Assembly (NCBI GenBank): GCA_021793155.1 | Contig: JAJYTF010000009.1 | Coordinates: 62,001 to 126,000, forward strand | Source of the DNA: Pseudomonadota bacterium | GTDB taxonomy: Bacteria > Pseudomonadota > Alphaproteobacteria > Rhodospirillales > Magnetospirillaceae | DNA: 64,000 nucleotides | Direction: 5' to 3' | In this document: one piece after another, positions 19,945-28,517 of the stretch | Numbering within the stretch: the first letter of the stretch is position 1 | Layout: each line of letters begins with the position of its first letter | The notes under the pieces: model-generated | What the model saw: only the letters and a program-made list of their open reading frames with translations | The model's database searches: none | What the model was told of the DNA's origin: nothing | Position numbers and translations under genes: made by a program

Positions 19945-20676
19945 ATGGCAGACGGGGCCATCGTCGTGCTGACCGGGGCCGGGATATCCAAAGAGTCCGG
20001 TCTCGACACGTTTCGCGATGCCGAAGGGGTTTGGGCGCGGGTTCGCCTCGAGGACGTGGCCACCCCCGAGGGGTATCGCCGCAACCCGCAGCTGGTGCAC
20101 GACTTCTACAATGCCCGGCGCCGCCAATTGTCCAGCGGCACCGCCCAGCCGAACGCCGCGCACCGGGCGCTGGCCCGCCTTGAGCAGGAATGGCCGGGCG
20201 AAGTGGTCGTGATCACCCAGAACATCGACGACCTGCATGAGCGGGCGGGCAGCCGCAATCTCATCCACATGCATGGCGAACTGCTCAAAGGCCGGTGCGA
20301 TCTGTGTGGCGAAATCTCATCCTGGTCCGACGATATGGGCCTATCCAGCATTTGCCCGGGCTGCGGCCACAAAGGCCGAGTGCGCCCGCATGTGGTGTGG
20401 TTCGGTGAGGTGCCGCTCGACATGCCGCTGATCTTCGACGCCCTGCACAAATGCCGGATGTTCGTGGCCGTCGGCACCTCGGGCAACGTCTACCCGGCTG
20501 CCGGCTTCGTCACTCATGTGCGGAGCCGCGGGCCGGCCCGCACCGTCGAACTCAACCTTGAACCCTCGCTTGGCGCCACCCTGTTTCATGAGACCATTTA
20601 CGGGCCGGCGACCGAAGTGGTGCCCGAATTTGTCGAGGCGATCCTGGCCGGAACGAAGGACGCGGGGAGTTTTTGA
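19945..20676 (+). CDS. cobB: Sir2-type NAD-dependent protein deacylase (class III-like)
   Basis: 243 residues. The NAD-binding 'GAGISKESGLDTFRD' starts at residue 11; 'TQNIDDLHERAGS', catalytic His110 and zinc ligands Cys118, Cys121, Cys137 and Cys140 follow. Tyr55 and Arg58 in 'YNARRRQL' match the YxxR pair that gives SIRT5/CobB-type enzymes their preference for succinyl or malonyl lysine. It probably removes acetyl and succinyl groups from metabolic enzymes, and Acs 1.5 kb away is a likely target. It diverges from the phosphatase/kinase pair and converges on the Crp/Fnr gene. Confidence 0.93.
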   Translation: MADGAIVVLTGAGISKESGLDTFRDAEGVWARVRLEDVATPEGYRRNPQLVHDFYNARRRQLSSGTAQPNAAHRALARLEQEWPGEVVVITQNIDDLHERAGSRNLIHMHGELLKGRCDLCGEISSWSDDMGLSSICPGCGHKGRVRPHVVWFGEVPLDMPLIFDALHKCRMFVAVGTSGNVYPAAGFVTHVRSRGPARTVELNLEPSLGATLFHETIYGPATEVVPEFVEAILAGTKDAGSF

Positions 20677-20705
20677 ACTTACCACCCCGCCAACTGATTG
20701 AATTG

Positions 20706-20755
20706 TTGTGAGAATCTGATGGGTGCTGTGGGCACGATCCGTCAGATTCTCACAA
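20706..20755. terminator. Long hairpin between convergent sirtuin and Crp/Fnr genes
   Basis: A perfect 14-bp inverted repeat TTGTGAGAATCTGA / TCAGATTCTCACAA with a 22-nt spacer. The right arm contains the stop codon of the Crp/Fnr gene. There is no T-tract on either side, so it is not a canonical intrinsic terminator; it may halt convergent transcription or protect 3' ends. Confidence 0.6.
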
Positions 20756-21451
20756 CTGGCCAATAGCCCGGTCATCGACCAGGGCCTCCAGCCAGTCCGG
20801 CAGCAATACCACCAGGCGCTGGCGTCCGCCGCCCAGGACGCCACGCTGTTCCCAGGAGGCAAGGATGCGGCTGACCGTATGAAGGGTGGCTCCGACGGCG
20901 TCGGCGAGGTCCTGGCGGGAGAGCGGAAACGCCACCTCGACTCCCTTTGCCGCCGGCCGGCCGGCTTGCGCCATCAGCCGGAGCACGGCCCGCGCGATAC
21001 GCCGTTCCACCCGTTCGGTCGCCAGTTCGAGCAGCCGCTCCTGCGCCTCGTGCAAGCGACCGCCGACCAGCTCCAATGCGTTCAAAGCCAGAGTCGGATG
21101 GGCCAGCATCGCCTCGCGCATGGTCTCGGCCTCCCACACCAGGGCGACACTGTCGGTGACCGCTTCAGCCGTTCCGGGATAGTGGGTTGTGCCCAGGACC
21201 ATGGCCCAGCCGAAGACTTCGCCGGCTCCCAGGAAACGGACCACCAGCTGCCCACCCTCGACGCTGTTCTGCGTCAGCTTGATCTGGCCGCCGGTTAGCA
21301 GGTGGCAATGGGCAGCCTGTTCCTGCTCGTGAAAAAAAGCCGATCCCTTCGCTATGGATTTCTGCCGTGCTCGGGACAGGAGATCAGCCAAATCGCAGCC
21401 GTTCAGCCCCTGGAACAACTGATTACGGCGAAGATCCAGTCCTGTGCCCAT
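20750..21451 (-). CDS. Crp/Fnr family transcriptional regulator
   Basis: 233 residues: an N-terminal cyclic-nucleotide-binding-fold sensor (about 10-130), a dimerisation helix, and a C-terminal winged helix with recognition helix 'TLHTVSRILASWEQRGVL'. It lacks the four-cysteine Fe-S cluster motif of Fnr, so the effector is unclear; it may be NO, heme, redox or a nucleotide. In the recognition helix Ser and Arg match the Fnr 'E-x2-SR' contact residues, but the Glu is His. It diverges from a hemerythrin gene, and a perfect FNR-spaced palindrome lies 23-38 bp upstream of its start, suggesting autoregulation and control of the hemerythrin. Confidence 0.88.
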   Translation of the reverse strand: MGTGLDLRRNQLFQGLNGCDLADLLSRARQKSIAKGSAFFHEQEQAAHCHLLTGGQIKLTQNSVEGGQLVVRFLGAGEVFGWAMVLGTTHYPGTAEAVTDSVALVWEAETMREAMLAHPTLALNALELVGGRLHEAQERLLELATERVERRIARAVLRLMAQAGRPAAKGVEVAFPLSRQDLADAVGATLHTVSRILASWEQRGVLGGGRQRLVVLLPDWLEALVDDRAIGQL

Positions 21452-21473
21452 AGCATACGAATTTCCTATGTTA

Positions 21474-21489
21474 TTTGCGGTTGCGCAAA
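21474..21489. promoter_or_regulatory. Candidate Crp/Fnr operator TTTGCG-N4-CGCAAA
   Basis: A perfect 16-bp palindrome with the exact 5-N4-5 spacing of Crp/Fnr sites (TTGCG-GTTG-CGCAA, against FNR TTGAT-N4-ATCAA). It lies in the 99-bp gap between the divergent Crp/Fnr and hemerythrin genes, 22 bp before the former and 61 bp before the latter. The changed inner bases agree with the changed residue in the recognition helix of the neighbouring regulator. Confidence 0.65.
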
Positions 21490-21550
21490 GACGAAGGAAT
21501 GATGTCCGCGCTAATGTCCTTCGGTAAGCCTAGCGCAAAAGGAGGCCGAG

Positions 21551-21973
21551 ATGGCAAGCAGAACGGAAAGCTTCCGTCAACATCATGCCGAGGTCCGCGA
21601 TTTGGCGGGGCGCATCGACGCGCAGCTGGACCTCGTCCGCATCACCGCCGACGCGGGGCCGACGGCGACGCTGCTCCGCGCCCTGTTCGGCAAGTTCGGC
21701 GTTCATCTGGCCATCGAGGACAGCACACTCTATCCCCGGATGATTGACCACGCCGATCCCCGTTTGCGCCAGACGGCGGCGCGGTTCCAGCGGGAAATGG
21801 GCGGTCTAAAGGAGCAGTTCGACGGGTTCCGCAGCCGCTGGCCGGGGCCCACCGCCATTTCCCACGATCCAAAGGCCTTCATCGATGAAGCTCGGGCGAT
21901 TCTAACGGTGCTCCGCCGGCGGATATCGCGGGAGGATGCGGAACTGTACGACCTTTACGACGGGGCGGCCTGA
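21551..21973 (+). CDS. Hemerythrin-like HHE-domain protein
   Basis: 140 residues, a single four-helix domain. 'QHHAEVRDLAGRID', 'FGVHLAIEDSTLYPRM' and later acidic helices supply His and Glu ligands for a di-iron centre, although the last helix has 'EDAELYDLYD' rather than a clear His. A strong AAAGGAGG site precedes the ATG. It is divergently paired with the Crp/Fnr regulator and its operator-like palindrome, so it is a likely regulatory target responding to oxygen or NO. The end overlaps the convergent acetyltransferase gene by 19 bp. It is smaller than, and not closely similar to, the hemerythrin at 8.1 kb. Confidence 0.82.
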   Translation: MASRTESFRQHHAEVRDLAGRIDAQLDLVRITADAGPTATLLRALFGKFGVHLAIEDSTLYPRMIDHADPRLRQTAARFQREMGGLKEQFDGFRSRWPGPTAISHDPKAFIDEARAILTVLRRRISREDAELYDLYDGAA

Positions 21974-22434
21974 TCGGTCCGCCGCAACAGGATTTCCCCG
22001 GCGGTCGGCGCTACCAGGCCCGGCAGCTCCGCTATCTCGGCGAAACCGAGGCGGCGGTAGAAAGCGCGGGCCGGCCAGTTGAAGTCACTGACCGTGGCCC
22101 ACAGGTTGCCGCCTGACGAGACCGCCTGCGCCGCGGCCCACTCGATCGCCCGACGGCCAAGGCCGTGGCCCTGCGCCTTCGGCAGAACGGCCAGCATTTC
22201 GATGAACGGCCCGCGCAGCCAGGGACGGCGCAATGCCAGCACTCCGGCCACAGTGTCGCCCGTTACGAGCGCGAAACGGGCGAGCGCGGGGTCGTCGCGC
22301 CGCAGATACCCGGCCAACCCTGCGGCGCTGAAGCCAAGCCGCCGATAAGGATCGACGGCGGCGCATGCGGTGGCCAGTCCGTCGATGTCTTCGTCGGCCA
22401 GCGGCCGCAGCAGGGTGCCGGTCAATGCAGCCAT
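21955..22434 (-). CDS. GNAT family N-acetyltransferase
   Basis: 159 residues, one GNAT domain. The acetyl-CoA binding motif A is 'IEMLAVLPKAQGHGLGRRAIEWA' (Q/R-x2-G-x-G pattern), followed by 'ARAFYRRLGFAEI' (motif B). The substrate is unknown. It is coupled to the upstream polysaccharide deacetylase: its start overlaps that gene's stop by 13 bp. Both may be transcribed with fzlA, which lies just upstream. Confidence 0.85.
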   Translation of the reverse strand: MAALTGTLLRPLADEDIDGLATACAAVDPYRRLGFSAAGLAGYLRRDDPALARFALVTGDTVAGVLALRRPWLRGPFIEMLAVLPKAQGHGLGRRAIEWAAAQAVSSGGNLWATVSDFNWPARAFYRRLGFAEIAELPGLVAPTAGEILLRRTDQAAPS

Positions 22435-23183
22435 GGTTCCAGGGTGGTAAAGCGGTAACCGCGGGCCCGCAGCGCGTCGACGATGCCGGGCAGCGCTTCG
22501 CCGGTAGCCCAGCCTCGGCCGTTGATGTGGAAGATGAGAATGCCGCCCGGCCGGGCCCGGCCCAGCACCCAGCGGGAGAGCGCATCCGGTGTGAGATTCT
22601 TGATGGGATCGCCGCTCTCGAAACTCCAGTGGACAACCTTGTAGCCGAGGCCCTCCACATCGCCGAGCGCGCGCGGCCCCACATTGCCGGCGGGGAAGCG
22701 GAAATAGCGGGTATGCCGGCCGGTGATCTCGGCCAGCAGGGCGTCGTTATCGGTGACCTGGCGCCCGATTTCCCCGTCGGGCAGGCGATCCATGTGGTTG
22801 TCGTGGTCGAGCGAGTGGTTTTCGATTTCGACGAAATCCAGCTTGGCCAGTTCAGCCAGCGCGGCACCGTTGCGGCGCGCGAAACGGCCGCTGACGAAGA
22901 TGGTGAAAGGGATGCGCTCCCTGACCAGGTAGTCGGCGATCTTCCTGTCGAGATACGCCGGCGTCCTGGTTTCGCAGGCGTCGAAGGTGAGTGCCACCAC
23001 CTTCTCCTCGGTGGGCAGGCGGCGGATTACCTCGGCCTGGGCGGGGAACGCCAGAGCCAGGCAGCCGAGCAACGACCCGGCTGCGACAGCCATGATGCAA
23101 TACGGTCGGGTCACCCTCAGTCGCCATTGCCGGGCTCGCCCCGGCGGTGATGAGAGAAGGGCGCTTCGACCCGAACGCAACAT
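22422..23183 (-). CDS. Polysaccharide deacetylase family protein (exported)
   Basis: 253 residues as called. A signal-peptide-like segment ends in 'LALAFPAQA' before the NodB domain, so the protein is probably periplasmic. The start is uncertain: ATG 23183, GTG 23114 ('VTRPYCIMAVAAGS', the best signal peptide) and ATG 23093 all read into the same domain. Motif 1 is 'TFDACE' rather than TFDDGP, so the second, metal-binding Asp is replaced; motif 2 'NHSLDH' and motif 3 'RFPAGN' are intact. It may deacetylate peptidoglycan or an exopolysaccharide, or may have changed metal use. Confidence 0.85.
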   Translation of the reverse strand: MLRSGRSALLSSPPGRARQWRLRVTRPYCIMAVAAGSLLGCLALAFPAQAEVIRRLPTEEKVVALTFDACETRTPAYLDRKIADYLVRERIPFTIFVSGRFARRNGAALAELAKLDFVEIENHSLDHDNHMDRLPDGEIGRQVTDNDALLAEITGRHTRYFRFPAGNVGPRALGDVEGLGYKVVHWSFESGDPIKNLTPDALSRWVLGRARPGGILIFHINGRGWATGEALPGIVDALRARGYRFTTLEPWLH

Positions 23184-23186
23184 GCT

Positions 23187-23858
23187 CTAGAAATCCAGAT
23201 CGGCATAATGGGCTGGCGGCGGAATGCCGGGCAGGTGGTCGGTCAGCAGAGGGCGGAAGCTGGGCCGTGATTTGATACGGGCGTACCAGTCCTTGGCGGC
23301 GGGAAAATCCTCCCACGGCACGTCGCCGACGTAATCGACCGCCGATAGATGGGCGCCGGCGGTGATATCGGCCATCGAAAACGTATCGCCGGCCAGCCAG
23401 CGCCGGCGTTCGGTCAGCCAGCCCAGATATTCCAGGTGGTCGCGGATGAGTTGATAACCGATGCGGATCAGCCGCGAATCCGGTCCGCCGGAGCGGCTCA
23501 TCTGCCGCTTGATCACCTTTTCCCCGACCAGATTGACCGTGACCTCGCGGTTGAAGGTGCCGTCAAACCAGCCAACCAGGCGCCGGACCTCGGCGCGGGC
23601 CAACGGATTGGTGCCCACCAGCGGCGGATCGGGCTGTATCTCATCCAGGAATTCGGTAATCGCCGCCGAATGGGCCAGCACCGCGCCGTTGGGCTCGACC
23701 AGCACCGGCACTTCGCCGGCCGGATTGAGCGCCAGGAACTCGGGGCGCTGCTCCCACGTCCGTTCGACAACCATCTCGAACGCCAGCTTCTTTTCGGCAA
23801 GGACGATTCGGACCTTGCGCGAGAACGGGCAGAGCCAATGGTGATAAAGCGTGCGCAT
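23187..23858 (-). CDS. fzlA: FzlA-like glutathione S-transferase family protein
   Basis: 223 residues: a thioredoxin-like N-terminal domain ('MRTLYHHWLCPFSRKVRIVLAEKKL') and an all-helical C-terminal domain. The N-terminus and the tail ending 'HYADLDF' match FzlA, the alphaproteobacterial FtsZ-binding GST homologue that curves FtsZ filaments and regulates constriction; catalytic GST activity is not expected. Assignment as FzlA rather than a generic GST rests on these two ends and full length. It lies between gltB and the deacetylase on the same strand, after a 13-bp inverted repeat. Confidence 0.75.
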   Translation of the reverse strand: MRTLYHHWLCPFSRKVRIVLAEKKLAFEMVVERTWEQRPEFLALNPAGEVPVLVEPNGAVLAHSAAITEFLDEIQPDPPLVGTNPLARAEVRRLVGWFDGTFNREVTVNLVGEKVIKRQMSRSGGPDSRLIRIGYQLIRDHLEYLGWLTERRRWLAGDTFSMADITAGAHLSAVDYVGDVPWEDFPAAKDWYARIKSRPSFRPLLTDHLPGIPPPAHYADLDF

Positions 23859-23865
23859 GCGAGAT

Positions 23866-23927
23866 ATCAGATGTCAGAGTGCAGATGTCAGATGCCAGAA
23901 ACGCCGCGCTCTGTCATCTGACATCTG
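23866..23927. repeat. CAGATGTCAGATG repeat cluster with inverted copies
   Basis: Direct copies of CAGATGTCAGA occur at about 23869 and 23882, and an inverted copy CATCTGACATCTG at about 23915. The latter two form a perfect 13-bp stem that extends imperfectly. The cluster occupies the gltB-fzlA gap. It resembles short-word repeats found between genes in many proteobacteria. Confidence 0.7.
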
Positions 23928-23942
23928 GCGTCGAGCCGCCGA

Positions 23943-26900
23943 TTACGCCAGCACCTTCTCCTTCTGCTGCCGGGCCACCGGGTGCTCGAGCCGGCCCAGC
24001 ATCTCGCGCGGCACAATCTGCCAGAAGCGCTCACGTTCGCGCTCCCAGTGCAGGAGAATGGCTTCGGCATGGGCCGATCGGCTTTCCTGCACATGCTCGC
24101 GCAGCAGGTCCACCAGCTTGCCTTCCCAATAATCGGTCTCGATGCGCTGGTGGATCACACTTTCCGCGTTCACCCGGTGCAGAAACACGTCGTCGGGATC
24201 ATAGACAAAAGCCATCCCGCCGGTCATTCCGGCACCGAAATTTGCGCCCACAGGGCCAATGATCACCGCGGTGCCGCCGGTCATATATTCGCAGCCGTTG
24301 GAGCCGCAGCCTTCAACCACCACCTCGGCACCCGAATTGCGCACGGCGAAGCGCTCACCGGCCTGCCCGGCGGCGAACAGCTTGCCGGCGGTGGCGCCGT
24401 ACAGCACCGTGTTGCCGATGATGGTGTTCTCGGAGGTTGCGAGGGGGCTGGAGACCGGCGGGCGGATGACGATGGTGCCGCCCGACAGGCCCTTGCCCAC
24501 ATAGTCGTTGGCATCGCCGAATACCTCGAGCTTCAGCCCCTGAACGGCAAAGGCGGCGAGTGACTGGCCGGCCGAGCCGCGCAAGCGCACGGTGATGTGG
24601 CCCGGCTGCAGCCCGAACATCCCGTACCGCTTGGTGATCATGTGGCTGAGCTTGGTGCCGACGGCGCGCTGCGTATTGCGCACCGTGTAGGTGAGTTGCA
24701 TCTTCTCGCCTTCCTCCAGCGCCGGGCGGGCGTCGGCGATCATCTGGGCGTCCAGCGTCTCGGGCACTTCGTTGCGGCCTTCCTGGGTGCAATAGCGGGG
24801 GAAGCCGCCGGAATCGGCCTGCACCAGAATGGGGTTCAAGTCCAGGTCGTCGAGATGGGGCGAGCCGCGGCTGACCTGCGCCAGCAGGTCGGAACGGCCG
24901 ATGATTTCGTCCAGACGGCGCACGCCGAGGCCGGCCAGGATCTCGCGCACCTCCTCGGCCATGAAGCTGAACAGGTTGACCACCTTCTCGGGCGTGCCGG
25001 TGAATTTCTTCCTAAGTTCGCCGTCCTGGGTGCACACCCCCACTGGGCAGGTGTTGGAATGGCATTGACGCACCATGATGCAGCCCATGGCCACCAGCGA
25101 GGTGGTGCCGATGCCGAACTCCTCGGCCCCCAGCATGGCGGCGATGACCACGTCGCGCCCGGTCTTGATGCCGCCGTCCGTCCTCAGCCGTACCCGATGG
25201 CGCAACCGGTTCAACGTCAGCACCTGGTGCACTTCGGACAGACCCATCTCCCAGGGCAGGCCGGCGAACTTGATGGAGGTCTGCGGGCTGGCCCCGGTGC
25301 CGCCGACATGGCCGGACACCAGGATGATGTCGGCTTTGGCCTTGGCGACCCCCGCGGCAATCGTACCGATTCCGGAACGGCTAACCAGCTTGACGCAGAC
25401 CTTGGCTTCCGGGTTGATCTGCTTCAGGTCGTAGATGAGCTGGGCCAGATCCTCGATGGAATAGATGTCGTGATGCGGCGGCGGGCTGATCAGCGTCACG
25501 CCGGGCGTGGCGTGGCGGAGCTTGGCGATCTCCACCGTCACCTTGAACCCGGGCAGCTGGCCGCCTTCGCCGGGCTTGGCCCCCTGCGCCACCTTGATCT
25601 CGATCTCGCGGCAGTTGGTCAGGTATTCGGCGGTGACACCGAACCGGCCCGAGGCCACCTGCTTGACCGCCGAATTGGCGTTGTCGCCGTTGGGTGCCGG
25701 CTTGTAGCGGGCCGGATCCTCGCCGCCTTCACCCGACACCGACTTGGCCCCGATGCGGTTCATGGCGATGTTCAGCGTGCCGTGCGCCTCGGGGCTGAGC
25801 GCCCCCAGCGACATGCCGGGGGTGATGAAGCGCTTCCTGATCTCGGTGGTGGATTCCACCTCGTCGAGCGACACCGGAGCGCCGGCCGGCTTGTATTCCA
25901 GGAGGTCGCGCAGACTGATGGGTGGCAGCTTGCGCACCCCTTCCGAATATCGCTTGAAGGTGGTGTAGCTGTCGGTCGACACGGCGGTCTGCAGGATGTG
26001 GATCAGCGCGCCATCCTGGCCGTGCGCCTCGCCGCCCTTGCGGTAACGGTAGAACCCCCCCACCGGCAGGGTTACCGGCCCGCCGCCATAAGCCTTCTCA
26101 TGCATCTCGAGGACCTTGTGCTGAATGCCGGCCAGGCCCAGCCCGGAGATCCGCGAACTCATGCCGGGGAAGAACTCGGCCACCAGGGCGCGCGACAGGC
26201 CCACCGCCTCGAAGCAATAGCCGCCGCGATAGCTGGAAATCACCGAGATGCCCATCTTCGACATGACCTTCAGCAGGCCCTGGTCGATGGCGTGTTTGTA
26301 ACGCCGTACGCATTCTTCCAGGCTGAGGCCCGGGTAGAGGCCGCGGCGGTGCCGTTCGGCAATGCCTTCCTGGGCGCCGTAGGCGTTCACCGTGGTGGCG
26401 CCGACGCCGATCAGCACGGCGAAGTAGTGCACGTCCAGGCATTGACCCGAGCGCACGTTGAGCGAGGTGAAGGTGCGCAGTTGCTGGCGTACCAGATAGG
26501 TGTGCACGCCGCCGGCGGCGAGGATCATCGGGATCGGCGCACGGTCCGGCCCCACCTTCTCGTCCGACAGGATCACATGGGTGCAGCCGCCGCGCACCGC
26601 GTCCTCTGCCTCGCGCTGGATGCGGCGCAGGGCGAGGGCCAGGGCACCGTCGCCGCCCTTGGGGTCGTCCCCCTTGACCTCGAATGTGCAGTCGATCACG
26701 GCCGCGGTGTCGCCCATATAGGCCCGCATGGCGCGGAACTCGGCGGTGGACAGCACGGGGCTTTCCAGCTGCAGCAGTTCGCACTGGGTTTCGTCCTCGT
26801 CGAGGATGTTGCCCAGATTGCCCAGCCGGGTCTTCAGGCTCATCACCCGCGATTCGCGCAGGCTGTCGATCGGCGGGTTGGTCACCTGGCTGAAGGTCTG

Positions 26901-28499
26901 CCGGAAATAATGGTGCAGACTGCGGTAATGCTGCGACAGCACGGCCAGCGGCGTGTCGTCACCCATCGAGCCCACCGCTTCCTTGCCGTCCTCCACCATG
27001 GGGTGAAGGATCAGCTCCAGGTCCTCCATAGTGATGCCGAAGCCGAACTGCAGGCGCCGCAGGTCGTCGGCAGAAAGCTCGGCCGGTTCAGTGGCATGCT
27101 CGCGGATCAGGCTGTCGATCTCGGTGGTTCGCCTGACCCATTCGCCGTAGGGCTGGCGGGCGGACAGCACGTCTTTCAGCGGTCGGTCCTTATAGAAGCG
27201 GCCGGCCTTGAGGTCGATGCCGATCATCTGGCCGGGGCCGACCCGGCCCTTTTCCACCACGTCCTGTTCGGCGACACGGACCATACCGGTCTCGGATCCG
27301 ACAATCAGCAGGCCGTCGGCGGTGATGGTGTAGCGCATCGGCCGAAGGCCGTTGCGGTCCATGCCGGCGATCACCCAGCGGCCGTCGGTGGCGCACAGTG
27401 CCGCCGGGCCATCCCACGGCTCCATCACACTATTGCAGTAGGAGAAATAATCGCGATGGGCTTGCGGCATGGTGGCGTTGTTGCCGACACTTTCCGGCAC
27501 CAGCATGGACTTGACCGCCGGGGCGTCGCGGCCGGCCCGCACCAGAAGCTCGAACACGTTGTCGAGCGCCGCCGAGTCGGAACCGCCGGCCTGCACCACC
27601 GGCTTGATGTCGGCGACATGGTCGCCCAGCAGTTCGTGGGCAAGGCGCGTCTCGTGCGACTTCATCCAGTTGAGGTTGCCGGTCAGCGTGTTGATTTCCC
27701 CATTGTGGGCCAGCATGCGGAACGGCTGGGCCAGCCGCCAGGTGGGAAAGGTGTTGGTGGAATAGCGCTGGTGATAGATGGCGAAGGACGAGACAAAGCG
27801 CTCGTCCATCAGGTCGGGATAGAACACCGAGAGCTGTTCGGCCAGGAACATGCCCTTGTAGATCACCGAGCGGCAGGACAGCGAACAGATGTAGAAGTCC
27901 GAGATGTGCTCGGCCAACACCTGCTTCTCGATGCGTCGGCGGATGACGTAAAGCTCGGTCTCGAAGGTCTGCTCGTCGACGCCCCTGGCGTTGGCGATCA
28001 TGATTTGCTCGATCTCGGGGCGGGTGGCGTTGGCCTTCTCGCCGATCACCGAGACGTTCACCGGCACCTGTCGCCAGCCATAAATGGTATAGCCGAACTT
28101 CAGGATCTCGGCCTCGACGATGGAGCGGCAGCGCTCCTGAGCGGAGAGATCGGTCTTAGGCAGGAAGCACATGCCGACCGCCAGCCGGCCGGGCACCGGC
28201 TCATGGCCCTGGTGGCGAATGTGGTCCTTGAAGAAATCCTGGGGAATCTCGACATGGATGCCCGCGCCGTCGCCGGTTTTGCCGTCGGCGTCGACGGCGC
28301 CGCGATGGAATAGCACCTTCAGCGCCTCGATCCCGGCCACCACCACCGAACGGCGCGGCTTGCCGTCGAGCGCGGCCACCAGGCCGACCCCGCAGGCGTC
28401 GCGGGGGGTGGTGTCTATGCCCGCGGCCTCCAGCTTCGCCTGGTCGGCGCGGTACTGGGCGACGAAGATCTCTCCTTCGGTCGGCGGCACATGGGTCAC
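23943..28499 (-). CDS. gltB: Glutamate synthase (NADPH) large subunit
   Basis: 1518 residues, full length. Glutamine amide nitrogen is transferred to 2-oxoglutarate to give two glutamates. After a 35-residue propeptide, Cys36 ('RDACGVGLVAAL') becomes the N-terminal nucleophile of the class II glutaminase domain. The FMN-binding synthase domain holds the [3Fe-4S] cysteines in 'GCIMVRQCHSNTCPVGVC', and the C-terminal domain shows the glycine-rich beta-helix repeats ('GGTIVIRPP', 'GNTVLYGATAGKLFAAGQAG'). It follows gltD on the same strand with an 18-bp gap; both are probably nitrogen regulated. Confidence 0.98.
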   Translation of the reverse strand: MTHVPPTEGEIFVAQYRADQAKLEAAGIDTTPRDACGVGLVAALDGKPRRSVVVAGIEALKVLFHRGAVDADGKTGDGAGIHVEIPQDFFKDHIRHQGHEPVPGRLAVGMCFLPKTDLSAQERCRSIVEAEILKFGYTIYGWRQVPVNVSVIGEKANATRPEIEQIMIANARGVDEQTFETELYVIRRRIEKQVLAEHISDFYICSLSCRSVIYKGMFLAEQLSVFYPDLMDERFVSSFAIYHQRYSTNTFPTWRLAQPFRMLAHNGEINTLTGNLNWMKSHETRLAHELLGDHVADIKPVVQAGGSDSAALDNVFELLVRAGRDAPAVKSMLVPESVGNNATMPQAHRDYFSYCNSVMEPWDGPAALCATDGRWVIAGMDRNGLRPMRYTITADGLLIVGSETGMVRVAEQDVVEKGRVGPGQMIGIDLKAGRFYKDRPLKDVLSARQPYGEWVRRTTEIDSLIREHATEPAELSADDLRRLQFGFGITMEDLELILHPMVEDGKEAVGSMGDDTPLAVLSQHYRSLHHYFRQTFSQVTNPPIDSLRESRVMSLKTRLGNLGNILDEDETQCELLQLESPVLSTAEFRAMRAYMGDTAAVIDCTFEVKGDDPKGGDGALALALRRIQREAEDAVRGGCTHVILSDEKVGPDRAPIPMILAAGGVHTYLVRQQLRTFTSLNVRSGQCLDVHYFAVLIGVGATTVNAYGAQEGIAERHRRGLYPGLSLEECVRRYKHAIDQGLLKVMSKMGISVISSYRGGYCFEAVGLSRALVAEFFPGMSSRISGLGLAGIQHKVLEMHEKAYGGGPVTLPVGGFYRYRKGGEAHGQDGALIHILQTAVSTDSYTTFKRYSEGVRKLPPISLRDLLEYKPAGAPVSLDEVESTTEIRKRFITPGMSLGALSPEAHGTLNIAMNRIGAKSVSGEGGEDPARYKPAPNGDNANSAVKQVASGRFGVTAEYLTNCREIEIKVAQGAKPGEGGQLPGFKVTVEIAKLRHATPGVTLISPPPHHDIYSIEDLAQLIYDLKQINPEAKVCVKLVSRSGIGTIAAGVAKAKADIILVSGHVGGTGASPQTSIKFAGLPWEMGLSEVHQVLTLNRLRHRVRLRTDGGIKTGRDVVIAAMLGAEEFGIGTTSLVAMGCIMVRQCHSNTCPVGVCTQDGELRKKFTGTPEKVVNLFSFMAEEVREILAGLGVRRLDEIIGRSDLLAQVSRGSPHLDDLDLNPILVQADSGGFPRYCTQEGRNEVPETLDAQMIADARPALEEGEKMQLTYTVRNTQRAVGTKLSHMITKRYGMFGLQPGHITVRLRGSAGQSLAAFAVQGLKLEVFGDANDYVGKGLSGGTIVIRPPVSSPLATSENTIIGNTVLYGATAGKLFAAGQAGERFAVRNSGAEVVVEGCGSNGCEYMTGGTAVIIGPVGANFGAGMTGGMAFVYDPDDVFLHRVNAESVIHQRIETDYWEGKLVDLLREHVQESRSAHAEAILLHWERERERFWQIVPREMLGRLEHPVARQQKEKVLA

Positions 28500-28517
28500 G
28501 GCGAGTACTCCTTTTAC

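Noticed and set aside
24597-28313. A 1238-codon open frame on the plus strand opposite gltB
   Set aside because: It is an antisense shadow of gltB caused by high GC and codon bias; the product is His/Gly/Gln-rich without any domain, and gltB is unmistakable.
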